From an uncultured Prevotella sp. (GTDB lineage Bacteria; Bacteroidota; Bacteroidia; Bacteroidales; Bacteroidaceae): a stretch of 41,804 nt of DNA. A program made the translations under genes and the position numbers. Below, in pieces: positions 33,258-41,261 of this stretch. How positions within the stretch are numbered: the first letter of the stretch is position 1; each line of letters starts with the position of its first letter. The notes under the pieces are model-generated. The model saw only the letters and a program-made list of their open reading frames with translations. It ran no database searches and was not told the origin of the DNA. The DNA is taken from NCBI GenBank assembly GCA_900770515.1, contig CAAHDP010000312.1, positions 1-41,804 of the forward strand, written 5' to 3'.

Positions 33258-34478
33258 ATGAAGAAAATTTTATCTCTTGCATTTGCTGCATTGTTCGTAG
33301 CATCAGCTTTTGCACAGAAGAGTGAAACGCTGCTGGAGCGTAACCAATTGACAAAGACTCCTCCTATGGGATGGATGACATGGAACCTCTTTAAGGGGGA
33401 CATCAGCGAACAGCTCATCAAGGAAACTGCTGATGCGATGGTGGAACAGGGCTTCCGTGATGCAGGTTATGAGTACATCTTTATTGATGACCTATGGCAG
33501 GGTGGACGTGACCGACATAACAACATCATTCCTGATCCAAAGAAGTTTCCTAATGGCATCAAGGCACTTGCTGATTATGTTCACTCCAAGGGCTTGAAAC
33601 TAGGCATTTATTCAGATGCTGCCCAGCTTACCTGTGGCGGATGGACAGCCAGCTACGGTTTTGAGGAGCAGGATGCCCGTACCTTTGCTTCCTGGGGCAT
33701 CGATTATTTGAAATATGATTACTGCAATGCTCCAGAGGATAGTGCCACAGCCCGCCGCCGTTATCATGCGATGGCAGAGGCATTGAGTAAGTCTGGTAGA
33801 AACATCGTGCTAGGCATCTGCGAGTGGGGTCAGCGCAACTGCGAGGAGTGGTGCGAGCAGGTGGGCGGTTCGCTCTGGAGAACCAGCTATGATGTAAGAG
33901 ATATGTGGAAAGATATTGTTCATCAGGGCGGTATGGGCATTCTAGACATCGTGAATGTTACGGCACCGCTGGCCAAGGATGTGCGCCACGGTCAGTGGCC
34001 GGACATGGACATGCTGGTAGTGGGGCTGAACGGTAAGGGTGGTCCATCCAGTGATTTGGGTGGCATAGGCTGCAATTATACAGAGTATCAGACTCAGATG
34101 AGCATGTGGTGCATGATGTCATCGGTTCTGGCATTGAGCAATGACCTTCGTAAGCTCTCGGCCGAAGACAAGCGCATTCTCCTGAACAAGGAGATTATCG
34201 CTATAGATCAGGATCCATTGGGCAAGGCTGCAGAGCGCAAGGTGAATCAGGCTGATTATCAGATATACGTGCGCCCGCTGGCTAATGGCTCTCATGCCAT
34301 CGCTATTCTGAACTGCAGCGATAAGCCAATCCAGGTGCAGGCTGATTTCAAGCAGTTGGGCTTGAACGGAAAGTATCTGATAAGAGATGTATGGCAGCAT
34401 CGTGATATTGCCAAGAAGGCAAACCGATGGAAGGGCAAGGTAATGGCTCACGAAACCAAGGTTTTCGTGTTGAAATAA
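33258..34478 (+). CDS. Secreted GH27 alpha-galactosidase
   Basis: The protein is 406 residues with a signal peptide ending ASAFAQ (residue 20). The GH27 barrel begins TPPMGWMTWN (35-43). The nucleophile is D154 in YLKYDYC, and the acid/base, by alignment with other GH27 enzymes, is D212 in RTSYDVRD. The Cys residues C126/C156 and the IGCNYTEYQTQMSMW block fit the family. The C-terminal beta-sandwich (~310-406) completes a normal length. It releases terminal alpha-galactosyl groups, as from raffinose-type sugars or galactomannan, probably in the periplasm. It is a single-gene unit with its own terminator; no susC/susD pair adjoins it. Confidence 0.93.
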   Translation: MKKILSLAFAALFVASAFAQKSETLLERNQLTKTPPMGWMTWNLFKGDISEQLIKETADAMVEQGFRDAGYEYIFIDDLWQGGRDRHNNIIPDPKKFPNGIKALADYVHSKGLKLGIYSDAAQLTCGGWTASYGFEEQDARTFASWGIDYLKYDYCNAPEDSATARRRYHAMAEALSKSGRNIVLGICEWGQRNCEEWCEQVGGSLWRTSYDVRDMWKDIVHQGGMGILDIVNVTAPLAKDVRHGQWPDMDMLVVGLNGKGGPSSDLGGIGCNYTEYQTQMSMWCMMSSVLALSNDLRKLSAEDKRILLNKEIIAIDQDPLGKAAERKVNQADYQIYVRPLANGSHAIAILNCSDKPIQVQADFKQLGLNGKYLIRDVWQHRDIAKKANRWKGKVMAHETKVFVLK

Positions 34479-34518
34479 GATAACATGACATCTGCTTTTT
34501 GCATATAAGAAAATAGAA

Positions 34519-34573
34519 GAAGGCGATAGCAGGCACGGATAATGATGTGCCGGCTATCGCCTTCAATTATTTT
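34519..34573. terminator. Hairpin terminator between GH27 and PD-(D/E)XK genes
   Basis: GAAGGCGATAGC (34519-34530) and GCTATCGCCTTC (34553-34564) form a perfect 12-bp stem extended by CAC/GTG, followed by AATTATTTT. It is 40 bp past the GH27 stop and 20 bp from the minus-strand stop, so it can serve both genes. Confidence 0.8.
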
Positions 34574-34584
34574 GATGCTATCAA

Positions 34585-35586
34585 CTAGGATAATATTTCT
34601 TTTATTTTCTCCTCTTCGATATGCAATGTCTTTGCTATCATTTCTGCAGCTAAGCCAGATTTCGACAGAGCCAAGACAGCTGCACGCAAGGAGGCGTCCT
34701 TCTCTTCAAGCGCCGCATTCTGCTTTTCAAGCGCCGCATTCTGCTTTTCAAGCGCTGCTTTCTGTTCTTTAAGCGCTGCTTTCTGTTCCTTAAGCGCTGC
34801 TTTCTGTTCCTTAAGGATTTTATTTTGTGTCATGATTGTTGTATCCCTGTCTTCCAGTGCTTGAAAGAACTCGTCTTCTGCATTCATTCTGTTTCTGATT
34901 TCAGGATTAGTGGCTGCCGACTGAAGACGATGTAGGATATGAGCCATTTCTGCATCATCCGCATATTTATTTTCATCCAATTCAAGCATTCGCTGGTCAT
35001 CTGGATAAATCTGTGACTGGTCGAAGACACTCAAAATTTTCTCCAATCTATTGTTCACCCTTCCTCTCAGCAACGGAATCTGGACAATGATGCTGTCGTG
35101 CTGCAGACTCTCTACAAATGGGTCTGGCTTCTTCTGGAGTATTTCATTTCCTCCATAGTCATATACCTTATGCTTAGCATAGATGACAGGTTCCGTAAAT
35201 TGTCCTACGCAATGCCCCAGCAGATAAACCGCCACGGTAGGCAGGGCAAACTTTCCCTTGGTATCCTTACGCATATTCTCCTTGTTGTTATACTGCACAG
35301 CCAGATATTGGCGGAAGGGTAAGGTCTCCGTCTCCAACCATGTTTTCTGCAATTCTATCAGAATAAGCTTCTTACTTCCATCGTCTTCCAATACGGTTGC
35401 CGCAAAATCAACACGAAACATGGAGATGGTGTCACGAGAAATATTGGGATATTCATGACGTCGCATTTCTACAGCAATCACTGTTTTCTGCAAGAGTGCA
35501 GAAAGTAATGTCTTGGCTATTCGTTCGTCTTCCATCATATACTTGAAGACGGCGTCATAAAGTGGGTTGGCTACGTATATCACCAT
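34585..35586 (-). CDS. PD-(D/E)XK nuclease family transposase-like protein with heptad-repeat coiled coil
   Basis: The protein is 333 residues of the Rpn/PDDEXK_2 type, abundant in Bacteroidota. Its N-terminus, NPLYDAVFKYMMEDE, and the nuclease core FRVDFAAT (D60) with LIELQK (E78, Q80, K81) are intact. Residues ~257-301 are a coiled coil of exact heptads: LKEQKAA three times, LEKQNAA twice, then LEEKDAS. The end (GLAAEMIAKTLHIEEEKIKEIL) resembles a small helix-turn-helix. Family members act as recombination-promoting nucleases or are called transposases by similarity. No inverted repeats flank the gene, so active transposition is not shown. It has its own promoter (35694-35725) and a strong AGGAGG site 7 nt before the start. 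Confidence 0.88.
   Translation of the reverse strand: MVIYVANPLYDAVFKYMMEDERIAKTLLSALLQKTVIAVEMRRHEYPNISRDTISMFRVDFAATVLEDDGSKKLILIELQKTWLETETLPFRQYLAVQYNNKENMRKDTKGKFALPTVAVYLLGHCVGQFTEPVIYAKHKVYDYGGNEILQKKPDPFVESLQHDSIIVQIPLLRGRVNNRLEKILSVFDQSQIYPDDQRMLELDENKYADDAEMAHILHRLQSAATNPEIRNRMNAEDEFFQALEDRDTTIMTQNKILKEQKAALKEQKAALKEQKAALEKQNAALEKQNAALEEKDASLRAAVLALSKSGLAAEMIAKTLHIEEEKIKEILS
34705..34809. repeat. 21-bp coding tandem repeat (coiled-coil heptads)
   Basis: Five tandem 21-bp units (from 34705, 34726, 34747, 34768, 34789) lie in frame in the PD-(D/E)XK gene, each encoding one heptad. The first two are identical and the last three differ by one or two bases. They can expand or contract without frameshift. 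Confidence 0.85.
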
Positions 35587-35593
35587 ATTCTAT

Positions 35594-35599
35594 CCTCCT
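35594..35599 (-). promoter_or_regulatory. Strong Shine-Dalgarno of the PD-(D/E)XK gene
   Basis: Minus-strand AGGAGG lies 7 nt before the ATG at 35586. It is one of only two such sites I found in the window. Confidence 0.7.
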
Positions 35600-35693
35600 G
35601 ATTTTTTATGATTTTTAAAAAATCTTCTTGCAAAGCGTTTGTTAGAGAGCGCAATGAAAGCTGCTTCAAATTGTCGAGCGCAGTAAATCTTAT

Positions 35694-35725
35694 GCAAAGA
35701 TACGCTGAATATTTGTAACTTCCAA
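35694..35725 (-). promoter_or_regulatory. Promoter of the PD-(D/E)XK gene
   Basis: On the minus strand, TTTG (35725-35722), 20 bp, then TATCTTTG (35701-35694); both boxes match exactly. The leader is about 100 nt. Confidence 0.75.
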
Positions 35726-35840
35726 ATTTTTTGCTTGATTTTTTAGCATAAATAAAGACAGTTGGAATTCTTTGCTCTTAAAAAAATATTAAGGTATAAT
35801 ATTTTTTGAGGAAAACTGAAAAATATACAGGGAATTATAT

Positions 35841-35848
35841 TAATTTTG
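35841..35848 (+). promoter_or_regulatory. Putative -7 box for the remnant gene at 35920
   Basis: TAATTTTG fits TAnnTTTG; no -33 box at the right distance. Confidence 0.35.
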
Positions 35849-35919
35849 CAAGCCGAAAAGAAAATAAAATAATTCGAAGAGAGGTTATTAAAATTCGAAA
35901 AGAAAATAATATATAAGGT

Positions 35920-36069
35920 ATGAAACGTTCATCCAGCATAATGATGGCTCTGATGCTCTCGCTCATGTTGGTTTACATGAGCGTGGTTGCTGATGGAAAG
36001 AATAAGCCCTTATCCGAGGAGGTCTCACGAACACCTCAAATAGTTTTTTTTACGAAAGAAGTGGAGTAA
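35920..36069 (+). pseudogene. 5' remnant of a small secreted protein gene, cut by a group II intron
   Basis: The first ~34 codons (MKRSSSIMMALMLSLMLVYM..., ending KNKPLSEE) form a signal peptide and a short mature start. The frame then runs into intron-like sequence at about 36022 (GTCTCACG) and stops at 36069. The original protein cannot be identified. It may have been a small metal-binding protein of the HMA type, because an HMA fragment lies at 37934, but that is a guess. Confidence 0.55.
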
Positions 36070-37180
36070 AGCTTGCCGTGAGAAATCAGCAGACGCCATA
36101 GTAATGCAATAGTCGATAACGTTGCACGAAGGGCTGAACCTAACAATTAAACGATAGTAATAGAAACATACCTCATGAAGGAAAGAATGCAGAAAACATT
36201 ATCCCAAGTTAATGGCTGCCCCAAAAGAGATAGGTCAGAAACCTAATAGTATGGGGGAGTGCAGACCTTTATGTGGATGTGTGAAGACAACATCGTGGAA
36301 GTACCATTCGACAAGGAACACCTTTTCGAGCAAATCCTTAGTCCTGCAAATCTCAACCGAGCCTACAAGGCTGTAATGAGAAACAAGGGCTGTGGTGGTA
36401 TCGACAAGATGTCGTGTGAGCAGCTGCTCCCATGGCTCTTGACCAATAAGGATGAACTCATTCGTTCCTTGATGGACGGTTCTTACCGTCTGAACCCTGT
36501 GAAAAGGGTAGAAATACCCAAGGACAATGATAAAAGACGGCAGAGTGGTCAGTCTTATACACAAATATCTCCGAAGTGGTGTAATGAACAAAGGCTTGTT
36601 CGAAGCGAGCGAGGAAGGGACTCCCCAAGGAGGACCGCTAAGTCCGTTGTTGAGTAACATCATGCTCAACGAACTGGATAAAGAACTTGAACGCAGAGGG
36701 CTTCCCTTTGTACGCTATGCAGATGACTCGATGATATTCTGCAAGTCTAAAAGGGCTGCAATGCGAGTGAAGGAGTCTATAACCCGATTTATAGAGAATG
36801 CTCTATATCTCAAAGTCAACAAGGAAAAGACCGTAGTGTCGTATGTGCGAGGAGTGAAATACCTCGGCTACTCCTTTTATGTGATGAAAGGCAAATGCCA
36901 ACTCACGGTGCATTCAAAATCCAAAGCCAAGATGAAGTCAAGGTTGAAAGAACTGACAAGTCACAGCAATGGTTGGGGATATGCCAAGAGAAAGCAAAAA
37001 CTGAAAGAATACATAAGAGGATGGGTTGGTTATTATCATCTTGCCAATATGAAACGTCTTTTACTTGAAACTGACGAATGGTTAAGACGTAGAATATGCA
37101 TGTGTATATGGAAAGCTTGGAAAAAAGTCAAGACAAGAGTGGCAAACTATGTAGGGCAGGGGATGCTACTTTAATGGATG
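36022..37180 (+). mobile_element. Degenerate group II intron
   Basis: Sequence at ~36050-36290 resembles the 5' ribozyme domains of bacterial group II introns: a GCACGAAGGGCTGAACC block, then GTTAATGGCTGCCCC, GATAGGTCAGAAACCT and TATGGGGGAGTGCAGACC just before the reverse transcriptase. The left end is placed at about 36022, after the signal-peptide codons. I see no domain V/VI after the reverse transcriptase, so the 3' end is deleted and self-splicing should be impossible. Boundaries are approximate. Confidence 0.7.
36259..37174 (+). pseudogene. Broken group II intron reverse transcriptase/maturase
   Basis: Frame 1 (36259-~36526) encodes the N-terminus: ILSPANLNRAYKAVMRNKGCGGIDKM and VKRVEIPKDN. 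At ~36527 the frame changes to one encoding IKDGRVVSLIHKYL, GTPQGGPLSPLLSNIMLNELDKEL, VRYADD and the start of the maturase domain, to a stop at 37174. By comparison with intact relatives (400 residues or more) about 85-95 residues are missing at the junction, including the motif with the first catalytic Asp (DLxxFFD). The C-terminal end is also cut short. YADD survives, but the protein cannot be active. Confidence 0.85.
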
Positions 37181-37182
37181 CG

Positions 37183-37932
37183 TATCTTGAATGGTATCCA
37201 AGAGAAGTGGAGGTGGTGGCTCGAAGAGCGGGAACTTCACGACTGGCTGGGGCAGTGAATGGTATTGCTGTGAACAAGGAAGAACTCTTCAAGGCGGCAT
37301 GCTGCAACCTTGGTGAGAGCTTCAATACCAACCTATCGGTGGATGTGGCTTACAACGACGCTACCACTGGCGCACGACAGATTAAATTGCTCGGTCTTTC
37401 AGGTACGGTAGGTCATCTTCGAGTCAGCAATCTTCTTATATCCTGCCGGCGATGCAGCGACTCAACGAGAAGGAGACTACTCCAGGAGCTTATGCTCAAT
37501 ATACCTATACATTAGGCACGAGGCTCACGGCGATGGCGGGTGTTCGTTTCGACCATAGTTCCATCTATGGCAACTTCTTCACCCCTCGTTTCCACGTAAA
37601 GTATTCACCTGTAGATGCTGTCAGCATCCGATTATCTGCCGGCAAGGGCTATCGTACGGTGTTCGGTCTGGCGGAGTACAACTATCTGCTGGCGAGTGGA
37701 AGGGAACTTCAGATTGCTGGAAGAAACCTTCTGGCTTCCGCTTCAAGTTCTCAGAATTCCACTTCAGGGTCTCAGGCTTCTACTCCAAGCTCTCAGACTT
37801 CTGCTGGTTCTCAGCTTTCCAGCAATGGCTTGAAGAAGGAGGAGGCTTGGAACTATGGTGTGAGCACAGCCCTTCTATATCCCGCTGTTTAACAAGACTC
37901 TGAAGCTGAATGCAGGTCTGGAGATTACGGCG
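37183..37932 (+). pseudogene. Fragmented TonB-dependent receptor
   Basis: Three pieces of an outer-membrane receptor are visible. At 37183-37407 is the plug: VARRAGTSRLAGAVNG, KEELFKAACCNLGESF, SVDVAYNDATTGARQIKLLGLSGT. At about 37404-37870, in another frame, is part of the barrel: ILPAMQRLNEKETTPGAYAQY, AGVRFDHSS, RLSAGKGYRTVFGLAEYNY, with a Ser-rich insert (LASASSSQNSTSGSQAS). A one-base frameshift at ~37870 leads to FYIPLFNKTLKLNAGLEIT, ending near 37930. A large stretch between plug and barrel and the whole C-terminus are gone. The CCNLGESF plug motif is typical of receptors coupled to HMA/heavy-metal genes in Bacteroidota. Confidence 0.85.
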
Positions 37933-37933
37933 G

Positions 37934-38041
37934 CTCTTTGCCAAGGACATCAAGACCGTTGTTTTCACAACCACTCCACAGATGCACTGTGCGGCTTGTG
38001 AGAACAAAATCAAGAGCAACCTCCGTTTCGAAAAGGGGTAA
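37934..38041 (+). pseudogene. Fragment of an HMA-domain metal-binding protein
   Basis: The frame LFAKDIKTVVFTTTPQMHCAACENKIKSN... ends FEKG-stop at 38041. It includes the metal-binding MHCAAC motif and the end of a signal peptide (LFA/KD). The start is missing, replaced by the receptor barrel fragment, and the second half of the ferredoxin-like domain is lost. Such proteins are small secreted or periplasmic copper/heavy-metal binders, commonly encoded next to receptors like the one before it. Confidence 0.8.
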
Positions 38042-38106
38042 CACTTCTCCTTGGTTATGATGAAACATCCATCTATGATTGAAATATCAACTGATAATGT
38101 GATAGG

Positions 38107-38856
38107 TTAATCAATGATGTGATTGATAACCATTCCTGCGATTGCCATGCCGAATGTGGCGGTGATGTGACAGAGCGAACCATTAATCTGCGCCTTGGTA
38201 GGGCTGTATTCACAGTTCTCGCCCATGTTCTGCATTGGCTTTTCTACGCTATAAACGCACTGGAACTTGCGGCTAGGGAACGTCTTGTTCTTCTTGAATT
38301 TCTTGCGAAGGGCTCTTGCCAGCGGGTCGCCATCAACCTTCCAGAACTCAGCCTTTCTTACCATGAAGGGGTCGCTTCGAAGGGCTGCTCCCATCGAAGA
38401 AATGAAGGTGATTTCCTTCGGAAGGGCTGTGGCACGGAGAATCAGATCCGCCTTGTCTTTCAGCGAGTCGATGGCATCGATGATGAAGTCGTATTCCTCC
38501 AAGTGGAACTCATCGGCTGTTTCCGCCTGGTAGATTTTCTGATAAGCCGTGATGTTGGCATCTGGGTTGATTTCCAACAGGCGTTCGCGCAGCGCATCTA
38601 CTTTCACCTGTCCGATGGTACGGCTTGTAGCCATCAGCTGTCGGTTGCAGTTGGTTATGCATACATGGTCGCAATCTACCATGGTGATGTTGCGAATGCC
38701 ACTGCGCAGCAGTCCCTCGACACACCATGATCCTACACCTCCGACTCCGAAGATGAGCACTCGTGCTGCCTGTATTTTTTCAAGATTATCTTTTCCCAGG
38801 AGCAGTTCCGTGCGGCTCTGCATTCCAGTTTCCTTAATTTCTATGTTATTCTCCAT
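38107..38856 (-). CDS. tcdA: tRNA threonylcarbamoyladenosine dehydratase
   Basis: This 249-residue E1/ThiF-like enzyme has nucleotide-binding VLIFGVGGVGSWCVEGL, the VDCDHVCITNCNRQ region, DAIDSLKDKADLI, and the TcdA-type C-terminus FGMAIAGMVINHIID. It converts t6A to the cyclic ct6A at position 37 of ANN-decoding tRNAs, using ATP. The catalytic cysteine region SRKFQCVYSVEKP is present. The start may be M12 (MQSRTELLLG), where most homologues begin; the first ATG adds 11 residues. It lies 44 bp after recD2 on the same strand, with no terminator seen between them. Confidence 0.92.
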   Translation of the reverse strand: MENNIEIKETGMQSRTELLLGKDNLEKIQAARVLIFGVGGVGSWCVEGLLRSGIRNITMVDCDHVCITNCNRQLMATSRTIGQVKVDALRERLLEINPDANITAYQKIYQAETADEFHLEEYDFIIDAIDSLKDKADLILRATALPKEITFISSMGAALRSDPFMVRKAEFWKVDGDPLARALRKKFKKNKTFPSRKFQCVYSVEKPMQNMGENCEYSPTKAQINGSLCHITATFGMAIAGMVINHIID

Positions 38857-38900
38857 AAAATGATTGCATTATTATTATCTTTAAAATAATCATTTTGTTA

Positions 38901-41126
38901 TTATCTTTTTACTTCCGGTTCTGCTGCCATCATCGGCTGGTCCTCTTCTGGCAGAACATACGGCTTGCTGGTGTGGAGTGGAGAAAGGGTTGTTGCTTCT
39001 ATCTCTCCACGCAACCGTTCTTTTAATTTTGTGTTTCTGTTGCTTACAGTCAGATTCCTTACCGCATACGCGAGGGCTTTGGGCTGACCGATGATCACGC
39101 ATACCTTCTTGGCTCTCGTGATTCCGGTGTAGATGAGGTTGCGCTGAAGCATCACGAAATGGGTCATCAGTATCGGAATGATCACGATGGGGTATTCCGA
39201 ACCTTGACTCTTGTGGATGGTGGTGGCATAAGCCAATGTCAGCTCATCCAGCTCTGTAGCCTCGTATTCTACCAAATGGTCTTCGAAAATAACGGAGATG
39301 GTGCGGTCTTCCATGTTCACCTTCTCCACGGTTCCAATGTCGCCATTGAATACGTTCTTGTCGTAATTATTCCTTATCTGCATCACGCGGTCGCCCTGTT
39401 TGTAGGTGGTTCCGCCACGGCTGACACCGAGGGTAGATGTGTTGAGCGCCTGCTGCAGCAACATGTTCAGATGGGCTGCACCCACCACGCTGCGCTGCAT
39501 CGGCGTGAGCACCTGAATATTGCTCTGGGGTTGACCATAAGCCTTGGGCAATCGGTATTTTACAAGATTCACGATTTCCGTAGCCACCTGCTCCGGGTCT
39601 TCGTTCTTGATAAAGAAAAAGTCGGTCTGCTTGCCATTGCTCGTGTCAGGATAATATCCCTGGTTGATGGCATGGGCACTCATCACGATTCGGCTCGACT
39701 GCGCCTGCCGGAAGATGCGGGTGAGGCGGACTACCGGAATTTTCCCAGAGTCGATGATGTCGCGCAAAACGTTTCCGGCTCCCACACTTGGTAACTGGTC
39801 TATATCGCCCACCAGCACCAGGCGCATGTGCTCAGGAATCGCCTTCATCAGATTATACATCAGGATGATGTCTATCATCGAACACTCATCCACGATCAGC
39901 GCATCGCCCTCCAGCGGGTTCTCCTCGTTGCGCTTGTATCCGTCCTGCGGATTGAACTCCAGCAGGCGGTGGATGGTCTTGGCTTCCATGCCCGTGGCCT
40001 CGCTCATTCGCTTGGAAGCTCTGCCCGTAGGAGCCGCCAGGAGGATTCTCTTTCCTGCCGTTTTGTAAGCAGAAATTATACCTTGTGTTGTCGTGGTTTT
40101 TCCTGTTCCGGGACCACCCGTAAGCACCATCACCTTAGAGCGTACAGCCTGCTCTATGGCGGCAATCTGCACCTCGTCATACTTGATGCCCGAAGCTTTT
40201 TCCATCGCCTGGATGTCGACCTGCATATTGAAGAGGGTAGGTCCCTGACCGTGCATCAACTCCAGCAGTTTCTTTGCCGTTCCGCGTTCAGAATGATAGA
40301 AGGGTGGCAGATAGATGGCTTCGTTCTCACGGATAAGATTCTCGGATATAATCATTTCCGTAACAGCTTGCCTGATAGACTCTTCATCGGCTTCGAGCAG
40401 TTTCTTGGCGGCTTCTATAAGCTGCTCTTCTACAGCATATACATGCCCTTCGTTGGAGAGTTCGTTCAATGTGTAGCTGATTCCACTCTTGCAGCGTCTC
40501 GGGTCGTTTTTTTCATAACCCATCTTGCTGGCTATGCTGTCGGCTGTCTTGAAACCGATGCCCCAGATGTCTTCGGCAAGTCGGTAGGGATTCTCCTTCA
40601 CATTGTCGATGCTATCCTTGCCATACTGCCGGTAGATTTTGGCGGCATAGGCTGTGCTTACTCCATACTGCTGCAGGAAGATCATCACGTTCTTGATGTC
40701 CTTCTGCTTCTCCCAACTGTCGCGGATTTTCTCCACACGTTTCTTTCCGATGCCCGGCAGTTCATAGAGCCTTTCAATATCGTCTTCAATCACCTCTATG
40801 GTTTCCGTTCCGAACCTCTCCACTATCAGGTGAGCGTACTTCGGACCGATGCCTTTCACCAGTCCGCTGCCCAAATATTTTTCTATTCCATACGCCGTGG
40901 CGGGCATTACCTCTTCCCAGGTTTCGCAGGCAAATTGCTGTCCGTATCGCTTGTCCATCTTCCATTCGCCATTGCACAACAATACCGCTCCCACTGGAAC
41001 ATCCAGCAGGTTTCCCACCAGGGTAACCAGGTCGGAATATCCTTTAACCTTGACTTTCATCACGGAATATCCGTTTTCCTGGTTCTGGTAGGTAATCCGT
41101 TCTACCACGCAGCGTATCTTGATCAT
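38901..41126 (-). CDS. recD2: RecD2-type 5'-3' DNA helicase
   Basis: The protein is 741 residues. An N-terminal OB-like region and tandem helix-hairpin-helix motifs (LVKGIGPKYA ~89-98, LPGIGKKRVEKI ~123-134) mark the RecD2 subgroup, which works without RecBC. Superfamily 1 helicase motifs follow: GGPGTGKTT (337-345), DECSMID (413-419), GDIDQLPSVGAG, RLTRIFRQ, and the C-terminal YATTIHKSQGSEYP. The length is typical. RecD2 helps replication-fork and mismatch-repair processes in other bacteria. It has its own promoter and is the first gene of a unit with tcdA. Confidence 0.95.
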   Translation of the reverse strand: MIKIRCVVERITYQNQENGYSVMKVKVKGYSDLVTLVGNLLDVPVGAVLLCNGEWKMDKRYGQQFACETWEEVMPATAYGIEKYLGSGLVKGIGPKYAHLIVERFGTETIEVIEDDIERLYELPGIGKKRVEKIRDSWEKQKDIKNVMIFLQQYGVSTAYAAKIYRQYGKDSIDNVKENPYRLAEDIWGIGFKTADSIASKMGYEKNDPRRCKSGISYTLNELSNEGHVYAVEEQLIEAAKKLLEADEESIRQAVTEMIISENLIRENEAIYLPPFYHSERGTAKKLLELMHGQGPTLFNMQVDIQAMEKASGIKYDEVQIAAIEQAVRSKVMVLTGGPGTGKTTTTQGIISAYKTAGKRILLAAPTGRASKRMSEATGMEAKTIHRLLEFNPQDGYKRNEENPLEGDALIVDECSMIDIILMYNLMKAIPEHMRLVLVGDIDQLPSVGAGNVLRDIIDSGKIPVVRLTRIFRQAQSSRIVMSAHAINQGYYPDTSNGKQTDFFFIKNEDPEQVATEIVNLVKYRLPKAYGQPQSNIQVLTPMQRSVVGAAHLNMLLQQALNTSTLGVSRGGTTYKQGDRVMQIRNNYDKNVFNGDIGTVEKVNMEDRTISVIFEDHLVEYEATELDELTLAYATTIHKSQGSEYPIVIIPILMTHFVMLQRNLIYTGITRAKKVCVIIGQPKALAYAVRNLTVSNRNTKLKERLRGEIEATTLSPLHTSKPYVLPEEDQPMMAAEPEVKR

Positions 41127-41213
41127 TTCTGAATATATTTATTGTATATAATATATATTTATTGTCTATATTTTTGCAACATTACATACTATTCAAGCAG
41201 GGCGATGTTGCTG

Positions 41214-41245
41214 CAAAGGTAGGAAAAAAATCTGAATTATACAAA
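41214..41245 (-). promoter_or_regulatory. Promoter of recD2-tcdA
   Basis: On the minus strand, TTTG (41245-41242), 20 bp, then TACCTTTG (41221-41214); an exact match. The -33 box lies 17 bp after the kup stop codon. A possible hairpin at the 5' end of the transcript pairs GCAACAT (41176-41182) with ATGTTGC (41205-41211). Confidence 0.75.
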
Positions 41246-41261
41246 ACTTTTCCTCTTCTTT

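Larger units (their letters stand above)
35587..35919. other. Divergent gap between the PD-(D/E)XK gene and the decayed locus
   Basis: This 333-bp AT-rich stretch has no gene. It holds the promoter and Shine-Dalgarno of the minus-strand gene and a TAATTTTG -7 box (35841-35848) for the plus-strand remnant at 35920. Nothing else is seen. Confidence 0.6.

Noticed and set aside
34585..35586. Active insertion sequence around the PD-(D/E)XK gene
   Set aside because: No flanking terminal inverted repeats or target duplication found; the gene has an ordinary promoter and terminator.
36022..37174. Retron or diversity-generating element reverse transcriptase
   Set aside because: Sequence order (GTPQGGPLSPLLSNIMLNELDKEL, YADD, maturase-like region) and the upstream ribozyme-like blocks are of the group II intron type; no template/variable repeat pair or retron RNA is seen.
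39828..41132. 434-residue plus-strand frame opposite recD2
   Set aside because: Antisense shadow; the minus-strand helicase motifs are unambiguous.
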